From: Desulfobulbaceae bacterium BRH_c16a
GTDB lineage: Bacteria > Desulfobacterota > Desulfobulbia > Desulfobulbales > Desulfocapsaceae
Length of the DNA: 64,000 nt
Direction: 5' to 3'
Assembly: GCA_000961725.1 (NCBI GenBank)
Contig: LADS01000057.1
Location: 41,220-105,219 of the forward strand
Shown here one piece after another: positions 24,990-34,160 of the stretch. A program made the translations under genes and the position numbers. Below the pieces are notes generated by a model. It saw nothing but the letters and a program-made list of their open reading frames with translations. It was not told the DNA's origin and did not search any database. Numbering within the stretch: the first letter of the stretch is position 1; every line of letters starts with the position of its first letter.

Positions 24990-27620
24990 CTATCTACTCT
25001 TATTGACTACTTCGTAGACATCCCGTGAAAGATTTTTCACGGAAGCAATCCTGTTCAACTCTTGTTTCATCAAGCTTTGCCGTTGAACATCGTACCGTTT
25101 CCAATTAATCAAAGGAGACACGAGACGTGCGGCAATCTGTGGATTGATGGAATTCAGCTCGGTTATCATATCGGCAAGAAAACCGTATCCAACTCCGCTC
25201 TTGTCATGGAAACAGACATGATTGCCGGTGCAGAATGCCCCGATGAGAGCTCTGACCCTGTTTGGATTGTTTATTGAAAAAGACGGATTTTTAACGAGTT
25301 GCCGAACTTCTTTAAGAGTGGTTGGAAGTATTGACAGAGCTTGCAGGGTAAACCATTTATCGAGAACCAGAGGATCACCCACCCATTTTGCATAAAAATC
25401 TTCGAGGACTTCCTTCCTGATACCCCTGTCAAGATCAACCACGTTTGCAACTGCCGCGATATTATCGGTCATATTGGTGGCGTCACGATACTGCGCGTAA
25501 CAAAGATCAAGTATTTCATCGGGAAGAGGATCAAGTGCCATAAGATAGGATAAGGCCACATTTTTCAGGCTTCTTTTCCCGATATCTGCCGGAGTAATGC
25601 GGTATTCCCCTCTCACTCGATTTTTTTCATAGAGTAAAGTCAAGGCGTCGCGATTTCTTTCGGCCAACTCTTTTTTAACCAGTCGTCTGGCCTGATGCAG
25701 AGCATCGGGATCGATAATCGCCATCTCCTGGGCAAGCGTCGTTTCTGCCGGAAGTGTCAAGGAAAGTGCTAGAATCTCAGGATCTTCGGTGTCGTGTTGA
25801 ATACTGTGGGCAACGGCATCAAGATACAGTTCATCGAGCAAAGGGATCTCTTGCCTTGTCAGTTTTTCCGCCGCTTCAAGAATGACTTCGCCGGCTAAAC
25901 GGGTAGCTGCATCCCACCGGTTGTAGAGATTTGTATCGTAGCGCAGAAGAAAGGCAAGTTCTGCCCGGGACTGAAAACTTGCAACCCTGACCGGCGCGGA
26001 AAAATCCCGCAAAAATGAAACTACCGGTTTTTCCTTTATATCCTTGAATGTAAAAAGCTGTTCCTGCTCATGCAGTTGTAAGACAGCTGTCCCTTCCTGC
26101 TCATGAGTGAGCAAATCCTGACCGTCGGATCCGAGGAGTCCTACGGAAAGAGGCATATGAAAAGGTCGTTTTTCCGTTTGTCCCGGCGTATCCGGGCAAT
26201 TTTGGCGGACAGTCAGCAGGTATTGCCGGTGTTCTTCGTTCCACTCCCCTTCCACCTGAAGAATCGGCGTCCCGGCCTGGATATACCAGTTCTGGAACTG
26301 GCTGAGATCGACACCGGAAGCATCGCTCATTGCCGCAACAAAATCATCGCAGGTAACTGCCTGCCCGTCGTGTCTGGCAAAATAAAGATCCATTCCCTCA
26401 CGAAACTTTGCCGCACCAAGTATGGTGTTCATCATCCGAATTACTTCGGCTCCTTTGTTGTACACGGTAGAAGTATAGAAATTATTGATCTCCACATAGG
26501 AATCGGGCCGCACAGGATGGGCCATTGGTCCTGCATCCTCCTTGAATTGAAAATTCTTCAAGACGCGGACATCGTCTATTCTCTGAACCGGCCGGGAATT
26601 CATGTCGGCGGAAAACTCCTGATCGCGAAAAACCGTCAATCCCTCTTTCAGACTGAGTTGAAACCAGTCACGACATGTCACCCTGTTGCCGGTCCAGTTA
26701 TGAAAATATTCATGGGCGATGACTCCTTCAATTCCCAGGTAATCCTGATCGGTGGCGGTTTCCGGAGAAGAAAGCACATATTTTGAATTGAAGATATTCA
26801 ATCCTTTGTTCTCCATGGCCCCCATATTAAAATCATCGACAGCGACGATCATGTAAATATCGAGATCGTATTCAAGGCCAAACACTTCCTCATCCCAGTG
26901 CATCGCTTTTTTCAGGGCGGTCATCGCATGATTGCATTTGTTTTTATTTTGCTCTTCGACAAAGATTTTCAGCTCAACCCTTCGCCCGGAACGGGTAATA
27001 TATTCATCTTCGATCGAAACAAGCCGACCGGCCACCAGGGCAAACAGATAGCATGGTTTTGGAAATGGATCTTCCCACACTGCGTAGTGGCGTGTGGCGT
27101 CAAGCTCACCTTTTTCTCTGCAGTTGCCGTTTGCCAGCAGTACCGGACATGATGTTTTATCTGCCTCAATGCGGGTTGTAAATCTCGTCAATACATCGGG
27201 GCGATCGGGATAATATGTGATTTTCCTGAAACCTTCGGCTTCGCATTGCGTGCAATATTTGGCGCCGGACCTGTATAACCCTTCGAGAGAAGTATTTCTG
27301 TCGGGATAGATTGTCGTGACAATTTCGAGAGAAAAGGCAGGGGGGACATTTTCCAGCCGCAACATCTTATCGTTGACATAATAATCGGCCCCGGCCATTT
27401 CTTTTCCATCGAGCCGTACGCTTACGATCTCCAGTTCCTCACCAAATAGCACCAATGACGGATTCTCTCTGAGTGAAAGGGAATTTCTGCGATATTTCCC
27501 GGTGGCGGTAACTCGAGTTTTCTCCTCGTAGATTTGAAAATTCAAGGTCAAACATTCTATTATATAGTCGAAGACGGTATAATCATTTCGATATACCGTC
27601 ACTGGTTTGTCGTTTTTCAT
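24990..27620 (-). CDS. pepN: Aminopeptidase N (M1 family)
   Basis: Zinc aminopeptidase that trims N-terminal residues of peptides in the cytoplasm. The protein is 876 aa from ATG 27620, where AGGA lies seven bases upstream. The frame starts at 27680, but the extension is unconserved. The M1 motifs are GAMEN (267-271) and the zinc site HEYFH (303-307) with Glu326 (HEXXH-X18-E). A DUF3458-type Ig-like region and a long helical C-terminal domain follow, giving the E. coli PepN architecture and length. It is divergent from dapL over about 130 bp. Confidence 0.96.
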   Translation of the reverse strand: MKNDKPVTVYRNDYTVFDYIIECLTLNFQIYEEKTRVTATGKYRRNSLSLRENPSLVLFGEELEIVSVRLDGKEMAGADYYVNDKMLRLENVPPAFSLEIVTTIYPDRNTSLEGLYRSGAKYCTQCEAEGFRKITYYPDRPDVLTRFTTRIEADKTSCPVLLANGNCREKGELDATRHYAVWEDPFPKPCYLFALVAGRLVSIEDEYITRSGRRVELKIFVEEQNKNKCNHAMTALKKAMHWDEEVFGLEYDLDIYMIVAVDDFNMGAMENKGLNIFNSKYVLSSPETATDQDYLGIEGVIAHEYFHNWTGNRVTCRDWFQLSLKEGLTVFRDQEFSADMNSRPVQRIDDVRVLKNFQFKEDAGPMAHPVRPDSYVEINNFYTSTVYNKGAEVIRMMNTILGAAKFREGMDLYFARHDGQAVTCDDFVAAMSDASGVDLSQFQNWYIQAGTPILQVEGEWNEEHRQYLLTVRQNCPDTPGQTEKRPFHMPLSVGLLGSDGQDLLTHEQEGTAVLQLHEQEQLFTFKDIKEKPVVSFLRDFSAPVRVASFQSRAELAFLLRYDTNLYNRWDAATRLAGEVILEAAEKLTRQEIPLLDELYLDAVAHSIQHDTEDPEILALSLTLPAETTLAQEMAIIDPDALHQARRLVKKELAERNRDALTLLYEKNRVRGEYRITPADIGKRSLKNVALSYLMALDPLPDEILDLCYAQYRDATNMTDNIAAVANVVDLDRGIRKEVLEDFYAKWVGDPLVLDKWFTLQALSILPTTLKEVRQLVKNPSFSINNPNRVRALIGAFCTGNHVCFHDKSGVGYGFLADMITELNSINPQIAARLVSPLINWKRYDVQRQSLMKQELNRIASVKNLSRDVYEVVNKSR

Positions 27621-27753
27621 CCGATTTCCTTTTAAACCGAAATAATCTGTTGCAAGTTGCTGGTTGACAGGCATTATCATTCAATTATATTTACGTAACC
27701 GTTACACCAGCAACAACTTAACTCCTTTTATTCATAAAACAACTGAGAAACGA

Positions 27754-28980
27754 ATGATTACAATCAATGAGCATTACCTGAAACTTCAGGCGTCGTACCT
27801 GTTTTCCGATATCGCCAAGCGGGTCGCTGCGTTCCAAAAAAACAACCCGGAAAAAAATATTATTAAACTTGGCATAGGCGATGTCACCAAGGGTCTGCCG
27901 CCTTCCGCCATCAAAGCATTTCATAAGGCGGTCGATGAAATGGCGGATGACGTAACCTTCAGGGGCTATGGGCCGGAACAAGGCTATGATTTTCTCAGAG
28001 AAGCCATTGCGGAAAACGATTTTCGCAGTCGCGGAGCGGATATTTCGGCCGACGAGATCTTCGTCAGTGACGGAGCGAAATGCGATACCGGCAATATCCA
28101 GGAGCTTTTTACTCAAGATATTAAAATTGCCATTCCCGATCCGGTCTATCCGGTATATCTCGACACCAATGTAATGGCCGGTCGCACCGGTTCCTTCGAA
28201 GACGGCAGATATCAAGGACTGGTATATCTTGAAGGGACCAAGGCAAACAATTTTGTTCCGTCCCTTCCCACCGAAGCAGTCGATCTGATTTATCTTTGTT
28301 TTCCAAACAACCCTACAGGATCGACTATTTCAAAAGCCGAATTGAAAACCTGGGTCGATTACGCCCGGCAGCACAAGGCTCTTATTCTCTTTGATGCCGC
28401 CTATGAAGCCTTCATCCGCGATGAATCCCTGCCGAAGTCGATTTTCGAGATCGAAGGGGCCAGGGAGGTCGCAATCGAGTTTCGCAGTCTTTCGAAAAGC
28501 GCCGGTTTTACCGGAACCCGTTGTGCCTACACGGTTGTACCAAAAGAATGTGCAGCATACGATCAGGCCGGCAACAAACATTTTATCCATGGATTATGGA
28601 ACCGTCGCCATTGCACGAAATTCAACGGCGTTTCCTACCCCGTTCAACGGGCGGCGGCAGCTATCTACAGCGAGGAAGGCAAGGCCGAGTCGAAAGCCTT
28701 GATCGACTACTACATGGCAAATGCCGACGTAGTGTGTGCGACAATGGACTCGTTGGGATTTGAGTATGTCGGCGGCAAGAATTCACCGTATATCTGGATA
28801 GACGGCAAGATGGACTCCTGGGCATTCTTCGATATGCTGCTCACTACTGCGGGTGTTGTCTGCACCCCTGGAGCCGGATTCGGCAAATGCGGCAACGGAT
28901 TTATCCGGATCTCGTCCTTCAACAGCCATGAAAAGGTCAAAGAAGCCATGGAAAGATTGACCGCGACGTTTTCTCGTTAA
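27754..28980 (+). CDS. dapL: LL-diaminopimelate aminotransferase
   Basis: PLP enzyme that converts tetrahydrodipicolinate directly to LL-diaminopimelate, replacing three steps of the usual lysine/peptidoglycan route. The 408-aa protein opens with INEHYLKLQASYLF and contains KLGIGDVTKGLP, IPDPVYPVY and the PLP lysine Lys248 in SLSKSAGFTGTR. These are characteristic of the DapL type found in plants, Chlamydia and Deltaproteobacteria. The start at 27754 is preferred over the frame start at 27664 because it gives the normal N-terminus. A hairpin terminator follows immediately. Confidence 0.95.
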   Translation: MITINEHYLKLQASYLFSDIAKRVAAFQKNNPEKNIIKLGIGDVTKGLPPSAIKAFHKAVDEMADDVTFRGYGPEQGYDFLREAIAENDFRSRGADISADEIFVSDGAKCDTGNIQELFTQDIKIAIPDPVYPVYLDTNVMAGRTGSFEDGRYQGLVYLEGTKANNFVPSLPTEAVDLIYLCFPNNPTGSTISKAELKTWVDYARQHKALILFDAAYEAFIRDESLPKSIFEIEGAREVAIEFRSLSKSAGFTGTRCAYTVVPKECAAYDQAGNKHFIHGLWNRRHCTKFNGVSYPVQRAAAAIYSEEGKAESKALIDYYMANADVVCATMDSLGFEYVGGKNSPYIWIDGKMDSWAFFDMLLTTAGVVCTPGAGFGKCGNGFIRISSFNSHEKVKEAMERLTATFSR

Positions 28981-28988
28981 AATACCAA

Positions 28989-29024
28989 CCGACCAGGGGG
29001 GAAAATCAACTCTTCCCCGGTCGG
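28989..29024. terminator. Two-way hairpin between dapL and ispH
   Basis: CCGACC-A-GGGG (28989-28999) pairs with CCCCGGTCGG (29015-29024), leaving one bulged A. It starts 8 bp after the dapL stop and overlaps the last codons of the convergent ispH. TTTT follows on the plus strand. Confidence 0.6.
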
Positions 29025-29968
29025 CATTTTCCTGAAGCGCAGGCCTCGAGAATGGCCGGTTTAAAATGAATCTTTTCTTTGATTCCTTCCAGTTCGACAA
29101 CATGTACATTGCCCTGAGTCTGCATCCAGGCGATCACCCCTTCAACCAGTCTCTCAGGCGCGGAAGCCCCGGCGGTAATGCCGATCCTTCTTTTCCCCAA
29201 AAGCCAGGCAGGCGATATATCGTGATAATCGTCGATAAGATGGGCCTCGACCCCGCACTGTTTGGCGACCTCTCGCAACCTGTTTGAATTTGAACTGTTC
29301 TTTGATCCGACGACAAATACAAGATCTGATATTTCTGCTAACTGTTTGACTGCATCCTGACGGTTCTGGGTAGCGAAACAAATATTTGAAGAGGGGCCTT
29401 TGATGTGGGGGAATTTGCTTTGCAGAATTTCGAGGATTCCGGTGATATCGTTTTTGTTCAGTGTGGTCTGGGTAACATAGGCCACCTTTTCTTTGTCAGC
29501 AACGGCTATTGCTCTGGCTTCATCTTCGCTGGCGACAATATGCACCCTGCCGGACACCCTTCCCGCCGTTCCTTCAACCTCCGGATGTTTGTGGTGTCCG
29601 ATAATTACCACATCGTATCCCATGGAGTGATACTTCTCGACCATGCCGTGAACGCTGGTAACTAAAGGGCATGTGGCATCAACAGTCCTCAGGCCAAGCT
29701 CTTGAGCCTTATTTTCAATGGCCAGGGATACGCCATGAGCACTGAAAATGCAAACCTCCCCTTGCGGAATATCGAGAAGGTGTTCGACAAACACAGCACC
29801 TGATTGCTCCAGTTCAGTAATTACATGCTTATTGTGAACGATTTCGTGGAGAACATATACCGGTCTGCCATAGCGCTGCAGACTGATTTTCACTGTTTCA
29901 ATCGCCCGTTCGACCCCAGCGCAGAAACCTCTCGGGGAAGCGAGATATACCTCAAATCCTTCAGACAT
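29006..29968 (-). CDS. ispH: 4-hydroxy-3-methylbut-2-enyl diphosphate reductase
   Basis: Last enzyme of the MEP isoprenoid pathway, a [4Fe-4S] protein producing IPP and DMAPP. The 320-aa protein has the three cluster cysteines in RGFCAGVERA (Cys16), DATCPLV and NICFATQNRQ. Substrate-binding histidines are in EIVHN and GHHKHPE. The start at 29968 has AGGA about nine bases upstream. An upstream in-frame start at 29989 would add seven residues. DMAPP made here also feeds miaA. The universal stress gene lies upstream with a hairpin between them. Confidence 0.96.
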   Translation of the reverse strand: MSEGFEVYLASPRGFCAGVERAIETVKISLQRYGRPVYVLHEIVHNKHVITELEQSGAVFVEHLLDIPQGEVCIFSAHGVSLAIENKAQELGLRTVDATCPLVTSVHGMVEKYHSMGYDVVIIGHHKHPEVEGTAGRVSGRVHIVASEDEARAIAVADKEKVAYVTQTTLNKNDITGILEILQSKFPHIKGPSSNICFATQNRQDAVKQLAEISDLVFVVGSKNSSNSNRLREVAKQCGVEAHLIDDYHDISPAWLLGKRRIGITAGASAPERLVEGVIAWMQTQGNVHVVELEGIKEKIHFKPAILEACASGKCRPGKS

Positions 29969-29980
29969 AGGATTTTTCCT

Positions 29981-30024
29981 CAAAATCAACCTGTTTCAGA
30001 TGGGAGCTTTGCTGGAACAGGTTG
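29981..30024 (-). terminator. Hairpin terminator or attenuator between usp and ispH
   Basis: CAACCTGTTTCAG (29987-29999) pairs with CTGGAACAGGTTG (30012-30024), with one mismatch. On the minus strand it follows the universal stress gene stop by a few bases and is followed by ATTTTG, so it probably limits read-through into ispH. Confidence 0.55.
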
Positions 30025-30030
30025 TCGGAT

Positions 30031-30519
30031 TTAATAATTAGGTACAACAAGAACCGGGATACCGGCCATTCTGCTCACTCGACGCGCCGTTGACCCCATG
30101 ACTCGTATGCCTCGAACTTTTCTTGTCGATTTGCCTACAATGATCATGTCCGCCTTTTCTTCTTCGGAAACGCGCAGAATTTCTTCACTCGGCTTGCCGG
30201 AAACAACTATAAGCTCTTTCACATTTGAACATACTTTTTCTTCTTCGCATTCATCTTCGTAAAACTTCCGCAACCTGTCTTTCATCTTGGCGAGTATTTC
30301 TTTCATCGTATCCTTCTGCATATCTTCGGTAAACTCCTGGGAGAGATATGCACTGATTATCGCCTTCGCCGTTTCGCCCATGGGTTCGACCACGTGCATC
30401 ATGATTATTTTTGCATCGTACAGTTTTGCCATGGCCAAGGCATGTCGGAAGACCGGGCGGGTCTGGCCGCCAAGATCGGTTGTGTACAAGATAGTTTTTA
30501 CTTCAGGGCTGTTTTTCAT
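30031..30519 (-). CDS. Universal stress protein, UspA family
   Basis: A 162-aa single-domain UspA protein. The start at 30519 is favoured because GGAG lies six bases upstream. Longer frames reach 30603. The N-terminal strand is KTILYTTDLGG. The C-terminal ATP-binding signature GKSTRKVRGIRVMGSTARRVSR is close to the G-2X-G-9X-G(S/T) pattern of nucleotide-binding members, so ATP binding is likely. Such proteins are induced in stress and growth arrest. The ligand and partners are unknown. It precedes ispH. Confidence 0.88.
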   Translation of the reverse strand: MKNSPEVKTILYTTDLGGQTRPVFRHALAMAKLYDAKIIMMHVVEPMGETAKAIISAYLSQEFTEDMQKDTMKEILAKMKDRLRKFYEDECEEEKVCSNVKELIVVSGKPSEEILRVSEEEKADMIIVGKSTRKVRGIRVMGSTARRVSRMAGIPVLVVPNY

Positions 30520-30621
30520 TTTCATCTCCAATGAATAAGACATCGAACCGTCTGCCGATGTTGCAGACCGGTCCAGATGATTAAGTTGCGAGAACATAAT
30601 CATTTTGCCAAAAAATGAAAT

Positions 30622-30669
30622 AAAAAAAGGTCATCCACCGATGCTCTCATGCAATCGTTGAATGACCTT
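30622..30669 (-). terminator. Terminator of the first TRAP operon
   Basis: On the minus strand AAGGTCATTCAACGAT (30654-30669) pairs with ATCGGTGGATGACCTT (30627-30642), two mismatches, followed by a run of seven T (30622-30628 complement). It lies 26 bp after the dctM stop. Confidence 0.85.
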
Positions 30670-30694
30670 GATACTGTCGAATTCCAGGTATTTG

Positions 30695-32092
30695 TCAGTA
30701 TCCCTGGATTTTATCGATGAGTTCCGGCAGGAAAAGCGAAACTTGCGGTACGTAAGTAATAATAATGAGAAAAGAAAGGAGAACCATCAACCATGGCAGA
30801 CAAGCCTTTATTGCCCATCCCATGCTCCTGCCGGTTACCCCGGAAATGACGAAGAGGTTCAGACCTACCGGAGGTGTGAGCATGCCGATCTCCATATTGA
30901 CGACCATGATAATGCCCAGATGGATTGGATCGATCCCAAGTTTTACGGAAATTGGAAAAAGAATCGGAGCCATTATAAGCAGAATCGCCGACGGCTCCAT
31001 GAAGTTGCCGGCTATAAGCAGCAGGATGTTGACAACCACTAGGAACATCCAGGGAGACAGTCCCCACTGCACGATTGTTTCGGCAATTTGATGGGGAATT
31101 CTCTCGGTCGTCAATACATGAGCAAACAGCATGGCATTGGCAATGATGAAAAGCAACATGATGCTTACTTTTGAAGCATCGAGGACTACCTTATTGACTT
31201 CTTTGTCTATAATAATTCTTGGCAAGGTGGCAATTATCTGCCAAATGTTGCGCCCAACCATGGCCCCAGTACTCTCGCCGTCTTTATGCCACGGAACATT
31301 TTTCAGCGGTCCCATATCCCGGTAACCGTAAACAGCGACCCCAAATGCATAGATGGCGGATACGGCAGCGGCCTCAGTCGGACTGGCAATACCGCCATAT
31401 ATGGATCCAAGAACAATAATTATCAGCATCAGGCCGCCGGTGGCACTAAATCCGGCGGATACTATTTCATTAAGCCCAGCCCATGGTTGGCGTGGAATAT
31501 TTTTCACCCGGGCGACGACATAAATAACCGCCATGAGCATCAGTCCCATCAACAGACCGGGCAGGAAACCCGCCATAAACATGCGCGAGGCCGATACCTC
31601 AGTGGCAGCCGAATAAACCAGCATGACGATCGAGGGAGGTATGAGAATTCCAAGGGTTCCGGCATTTCCTATGACACCGGCTGCCAGAGCTTCCGGATAA
31701 CCGGCTCTCACCATCCCGACAATGACAATCGATCCGATTGCCGCGACTGTAGCCGGCGATGAACCGGAAACGGCGGCAAAGATCATGCAGGCAATGACCG
31801 AAGCCATGGCAATACCGCCACGAATATGACCGACCATACTGAGGGCAAAGCGTATTATCCTTTTTGCGACACCTCCCGTTGAAAGAAAGGCGGACGAAAG
31901 AATAAAGAACGGGATTGCAAGCAGCGTGTAATGTTCGGAGAGTGCTTCGAATAATTTAAGGGTAATCGAAGCGAGAGAATCGTCGGAAAACAACAGAATA
32001 GTCCCGATGCTTGACAAGCCCAGGGCAAACGCAATCGGCATGCCGAGCATCATACAACCAAAGAGGAGTACAAATAAGGCAACGGTAGTCAT
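30695..32092 (-). CDS. dctM: TRAP transporter large membrane subunit DctM (copy 1)
   Basis: A 465-aa inner-membrane protein of the DctM family, the transport-conducting subunit of a tripartite ATP-independent periplasmic transporter driven by a sodium gradient. About 12 hydrophobic segments are evident. The family features GSSPATVAAIG, IPPSIVMLVY and MLTPPVGLNLFVISG are present. The start overlaps the dctQ stop by 4 bp. It is nearly identical to copy 2 at 34.2-35.6 kb, so the two systems probably carry the same or related substrate. The DctBD pair next door suggests C4-dicarboxylates or another organic acid. Confidence 0.94.
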   Translation of the reverse strand: MTTVALFVLLFGCMMLGMPIAFALGLSSIGTILLFSDDSLASITLKLFEALSEHYTLLAIPFFILSSAFLSTGGVAKRIIRFALSMVGHIRGGIAMASVIACMIFAAVSGSSPATVAAIGSIVIVGMVRAGYPEALAAGVIGNAGTLGILIPPSIVMLVYSAATEVSASRMFMAGFLPGLLMGLMLMAVIYVVARVKNIPRQPWAGLNEIVSAGFSATGGLMLIIIVLGSIYGGIASPTEAAAVSAIYAFGVAVYGYRDMGPLKNVPWHKDGESTGAMVGRNIWQIIATLPRIIIDKEVNKVVLDASKVSIMLLFIIANAMLFAHVLTTERIPHQIAETIVQWGLSPWMFLVVVNILLLIAGNFMEPSAILLIMAPILFPISVKLGIDPIHLGIIMVVNMEIGMLTPPVGLNLFVISGVTGRSMGWAIKACLPWLMVLLSFLIIITYVPQVSLFLPELIDKIQGY

Positions 32093-32634
32093 GAACTTTT
32101 CTCCTCTTTGAGCATTTCTTTGGCCAGAGCCAGACTCTCTTTCGCTTCGTCGGCATGTTTAAAACTGTCTGTTTTTCCGGTGATTACCCCCCAGAGAAGA
32201 ATCAGCAGTCGGACAGTCAAAAATACGAATCCGACAAAGAGCATCCCATTGGCAATCCACACCGGGATCGGCAAATCCTCCATCGTGATGCCGATTTTCT
32301 TCATCTTGGCAAGATATATCCAGCTCCCATAGAGCACCAGGTAGCAGTATACGAGCGCCAGGATGGCGCCAATGCCCGTCAATATCCTGCGGCCGCCTGC
32401 AGGAAAGAGTTTTACAAAGGCATCCATGCCGATATGAGATCCTACTTTCAAGCCGTATGATGCACCAAACAGGACAAACCAGGCCGACATGTGCAGAGTG
32501 AGTTCCTGAGACCACATGAGACCCATATTAAAACCAAATCGCATAACGACATCGGTAAAAACCAAAATTGTTATCGCGACCAACAAGATGCAGATAATCG
32601 CTTCTTCGGCACGATTGATAATACGCATGAACAT
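32089..32634 (-). CDS. dctQ: TRAP transporter small membrane subunit DctQ (copy 1)
   Basis: A 181-aa protein with four membrane segments (about 12-32, 48-68, 88-110 and 133-155) and the conserved SQELTLHMSAWFVLFGASYGLKVGSHIGMD block around the second. DctQ joins DctM in the inner membrane and helps couple the periplasmic binding protein. GAGG lies six bases before the ATG. It is the middle gene of the dctP-dctQ-dctM unit, with a 4-bp overlap with dctM. Confidence 0.92.
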   Translation of the reverse strand: MFMRIINRAEEAIICILLVAITILVFTDVVMRFGFNMGLMWSQELTLHMSAWFVLFGASYGLKVGSHIGMDAFVKLFPAGGRRILTGIGAILALVYCYLVLYGSWIYLAKMKKIGITMEDLPIPVWIANGMLFVGFVFLTVRLLILLWGVITGKTDSFKHADEAKESLALAKEMLKEEKSS

Positions 32635-32700
32635 AATCTACCTCTTACGGACCAAATAATTACGGCAGCCTCCCGGAACATCAGGAGACTGCCCGGTCTG

Positions 32701-33696
32701 TTACATATTGGATTGGTATGCAGCGTCAATAAGATCTTTACCGATTTCGTCTTCAAACTTCTGCCAAACGGGTTTCATTGCCTCGATCCACTGATTTCTT
32801 TCGGCATCGGAAAGGGTGATGATCTCGGTTCGCTTGGAGTCGATGATTTTCTGCTTATCTTCCAGATCCTGGGAAGCGGCTATCTCATTACCGTAGAGAG
32901 TCGCCTCGTCCAGAGCCTTTTTAACTTCCGCTCTGATATCATCCTGCAGACTCATCCAGAATTCGGTCGAGGTAACGAGCATGTAATCAAGAAGACCATG
33001 ATTGGACTCGGTTATATACGGCTGAATTTCAAAAAACTTCTTGGAGTAGATATTGGAGTAGGTGTTCTCCTGGCCATCGATCGCTTTGGTTTGCAGCAGG
33101 GTGAAGACCTCGGAGAACGGCTTCTTCAGCGGCACCGCATTCAGTGCCTGGAATTGGGCGGCGAGAACATCGGAAGTCATGATCCTGAATTTCAGACCGG
33201 ACGCATCGGCGGGGACTTTTAAAGGTGAAGCACACGACAGCTGTTTCATGCCGTTATGAAGATATCCCAGGCCAATCAACCCTTTGGACTCCATCGAACT
33301 GAGAAGAGCCTGGCCTTTTTCGCTTTGCTGAAACTTTTCAACTGCAGCCATGTCCTTGAACAGGAAAGGCAGGTCGTAAATCTGTACCTGCTTGGTGTAG
33401 CGTTCGAATTTTGCAAGGGCCGGGGCAACGAGCTGGACATCGCCAAGAAGCATCGCTTCAATTTCTTTGTTGTCGCCAAACAACTGGGAGTTGGGGAACA
33501 CTTCGACCTGGACCTTCCCGTCCAACCTTTCGGCAACCAGCTCTTTAAACTTGATAGCCATTTTTCCTTTTGGAGTATTTTCTGCAACAACATGGGAAAA
33601 CTTGATGGTGATGGGGTCTGCCGCAAGCGCTGATCCCGAAACCATTAAGAACGAGAGTGCAGCGGTTGCTACAAGTGTGGTGATCTTCCTGAACAT
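32701..33696 (-). CDS. dctP: TRAP transporter substrate-binding protein DctP (copy 1)
   Basis: A 331-aa periplasmic solute receptor of the DctP family. The start at 33696 follows GGAGGA by seven bases. The signal peptide ends near ALA-AD (about residue 25). The mature part has the FSHVVAENTPKG opening, the conserved arginine in LKFRIMTSDV (about 170), which usually salt-bridges a substrate carboxylate, and the QENTYSNIYSKKF segment. It captures an organic acid for DctQM. It lies downstream of a sigma-54 type promoter. Compared with copy 2 the binding-site region is unchanged. Confidence 0.94.
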   Translation of the reverse strand: MFRKITTLVATAALSFLMVSGSALAADPITIKFSHVVAENTPKGKMAIKFKELVAERLDGKVQVEVFPNSQLFGDNKEIEAMLLGDVQLVAPALAKFERYTKQVQIYDLPFLFKDMAAVEKFQQSEKGQALLSSMESKGLIGLGYLHNGMKQLSCASPLKVPADASGLKFRIMTSDVLAAQFQALNAVPLKKPFSEVFTLLQTKAIDGQENTYSNIYSKKFFEIQPYITESNHGLLDYMLVTSTEFWMSLQDDIRAEVKKALDEATLYGNEIAASQDLEDKQKIIDSKRTEIITLSDAERNQWIEAMKPVWQKFEDEIGKDLIDAAYQSNM

Positions 33697-33814
33697 AGCT
33701 TCTTCCTCCAATTTGAATATTGATATACCGGATACACCGGTAACCTTGACGGCAGCTCGACGAACATACCGATTCCATCATGAAGATGCTGTCTGATGGA
33801 ATGTTTTGCAAATT

Positions 33815-33829
33815 GCAAGATTGTGGCCA
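33815..33829 (-). promoter_or_regulatory. Sigma-54 type promoter of TRAP operon 1
   Basis: On the minus strand TGGCCACAATCTTGC gives the GG (-24) and GC (-12) pairs at exactly the spacing of the sigma-54 consensus TGGCACG-N4-TTGC. RNA would start near 33803. The adjacent DctD-like activator supports the assignment. Confidence 0.65.
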
Positions 33830-33905
33830 CTTCGATGATATGATGTTATCTTATTGTTTTTGCGTGGTATAATAATAAAATCAAGTAAATTTATCTGAAT
33901 TTATC

Positions 33906-33919
33906 GGCGAAAATCCGCC
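33906..33919. promoter_or_regulatory. Palindromic site, likely DctD operator (operon 1, proximal)
   Basis: GGCGAAAATCCGCC, a 14-bp near-palindrome about 77 bp upstream of the -24 element. The same motif recurs at 34008, 37358 and 37462. Confidence 0.55.
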
Positions 33920-34007
33920 TATTCTTTCTTTATAATTCACAAAATCGCGATAGTTTGAATTCCCGTGTAGTTATGCGACATATTAATGAGATGATGCCAG
34001 AAGTATT

Positions 34008-34021
34008 GGCGGAAATCCGCC
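34008..34021. promoter_or_regulatory. Palindromic site, likely DctD operator (operon 1, distal)
   Basis: GGCGGAAATCCGCC, the cleanest copy of the motif, 102 bp upstream of the proximal site. Start-to-start spacing is about ten helical turns, which would allow both sites to face the same side of the DNA. Confidence 0.55.
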
Positions 34022-34088
34022 ATTTTCTCAATATCATGAAAATTCTCAATCCGACAGCCTGATACATACTGTCTAATAGACCAAACGC

Positions 34089-34131
34089 AAAAAGCCCTCC
34101 ACCAATTGAAGATATCAATCGATGAAGGGCT
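34089..34131 (-). terminator. Terminator of the second TRAP operon
   Basis: On the minus strand AGCCCT (34126-34131) pairs with AGGGCT (34093-34098), and the inner sequence around ATCGATTGA/TCAATTGGT also pairs. TTTTT follows. It lies 30 bp after the dctM copy 2 stop. Confidence 0.75.
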
Positions 34132-34160
34132 CTTTTGCTTCGGAAATTCTCAGGCGGCTA

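Larger units (their letters stand above)
33697..34160. other. Control region of TRAP operon 1, 464 bp
   Basis: This spacer contains no gene. From the dctP side it holds a leader of about 107 bp, a -24/-12 promoter (33815-33829), two palindromes (33906-33919 and 34008-34021), and the terminator of TRAP operon 2 (34089-34131). The stretch 33841-33900 is AT-rich, as expected for a bendable region between activator sites and a sigma-54 promoter. Confidence 0.6.
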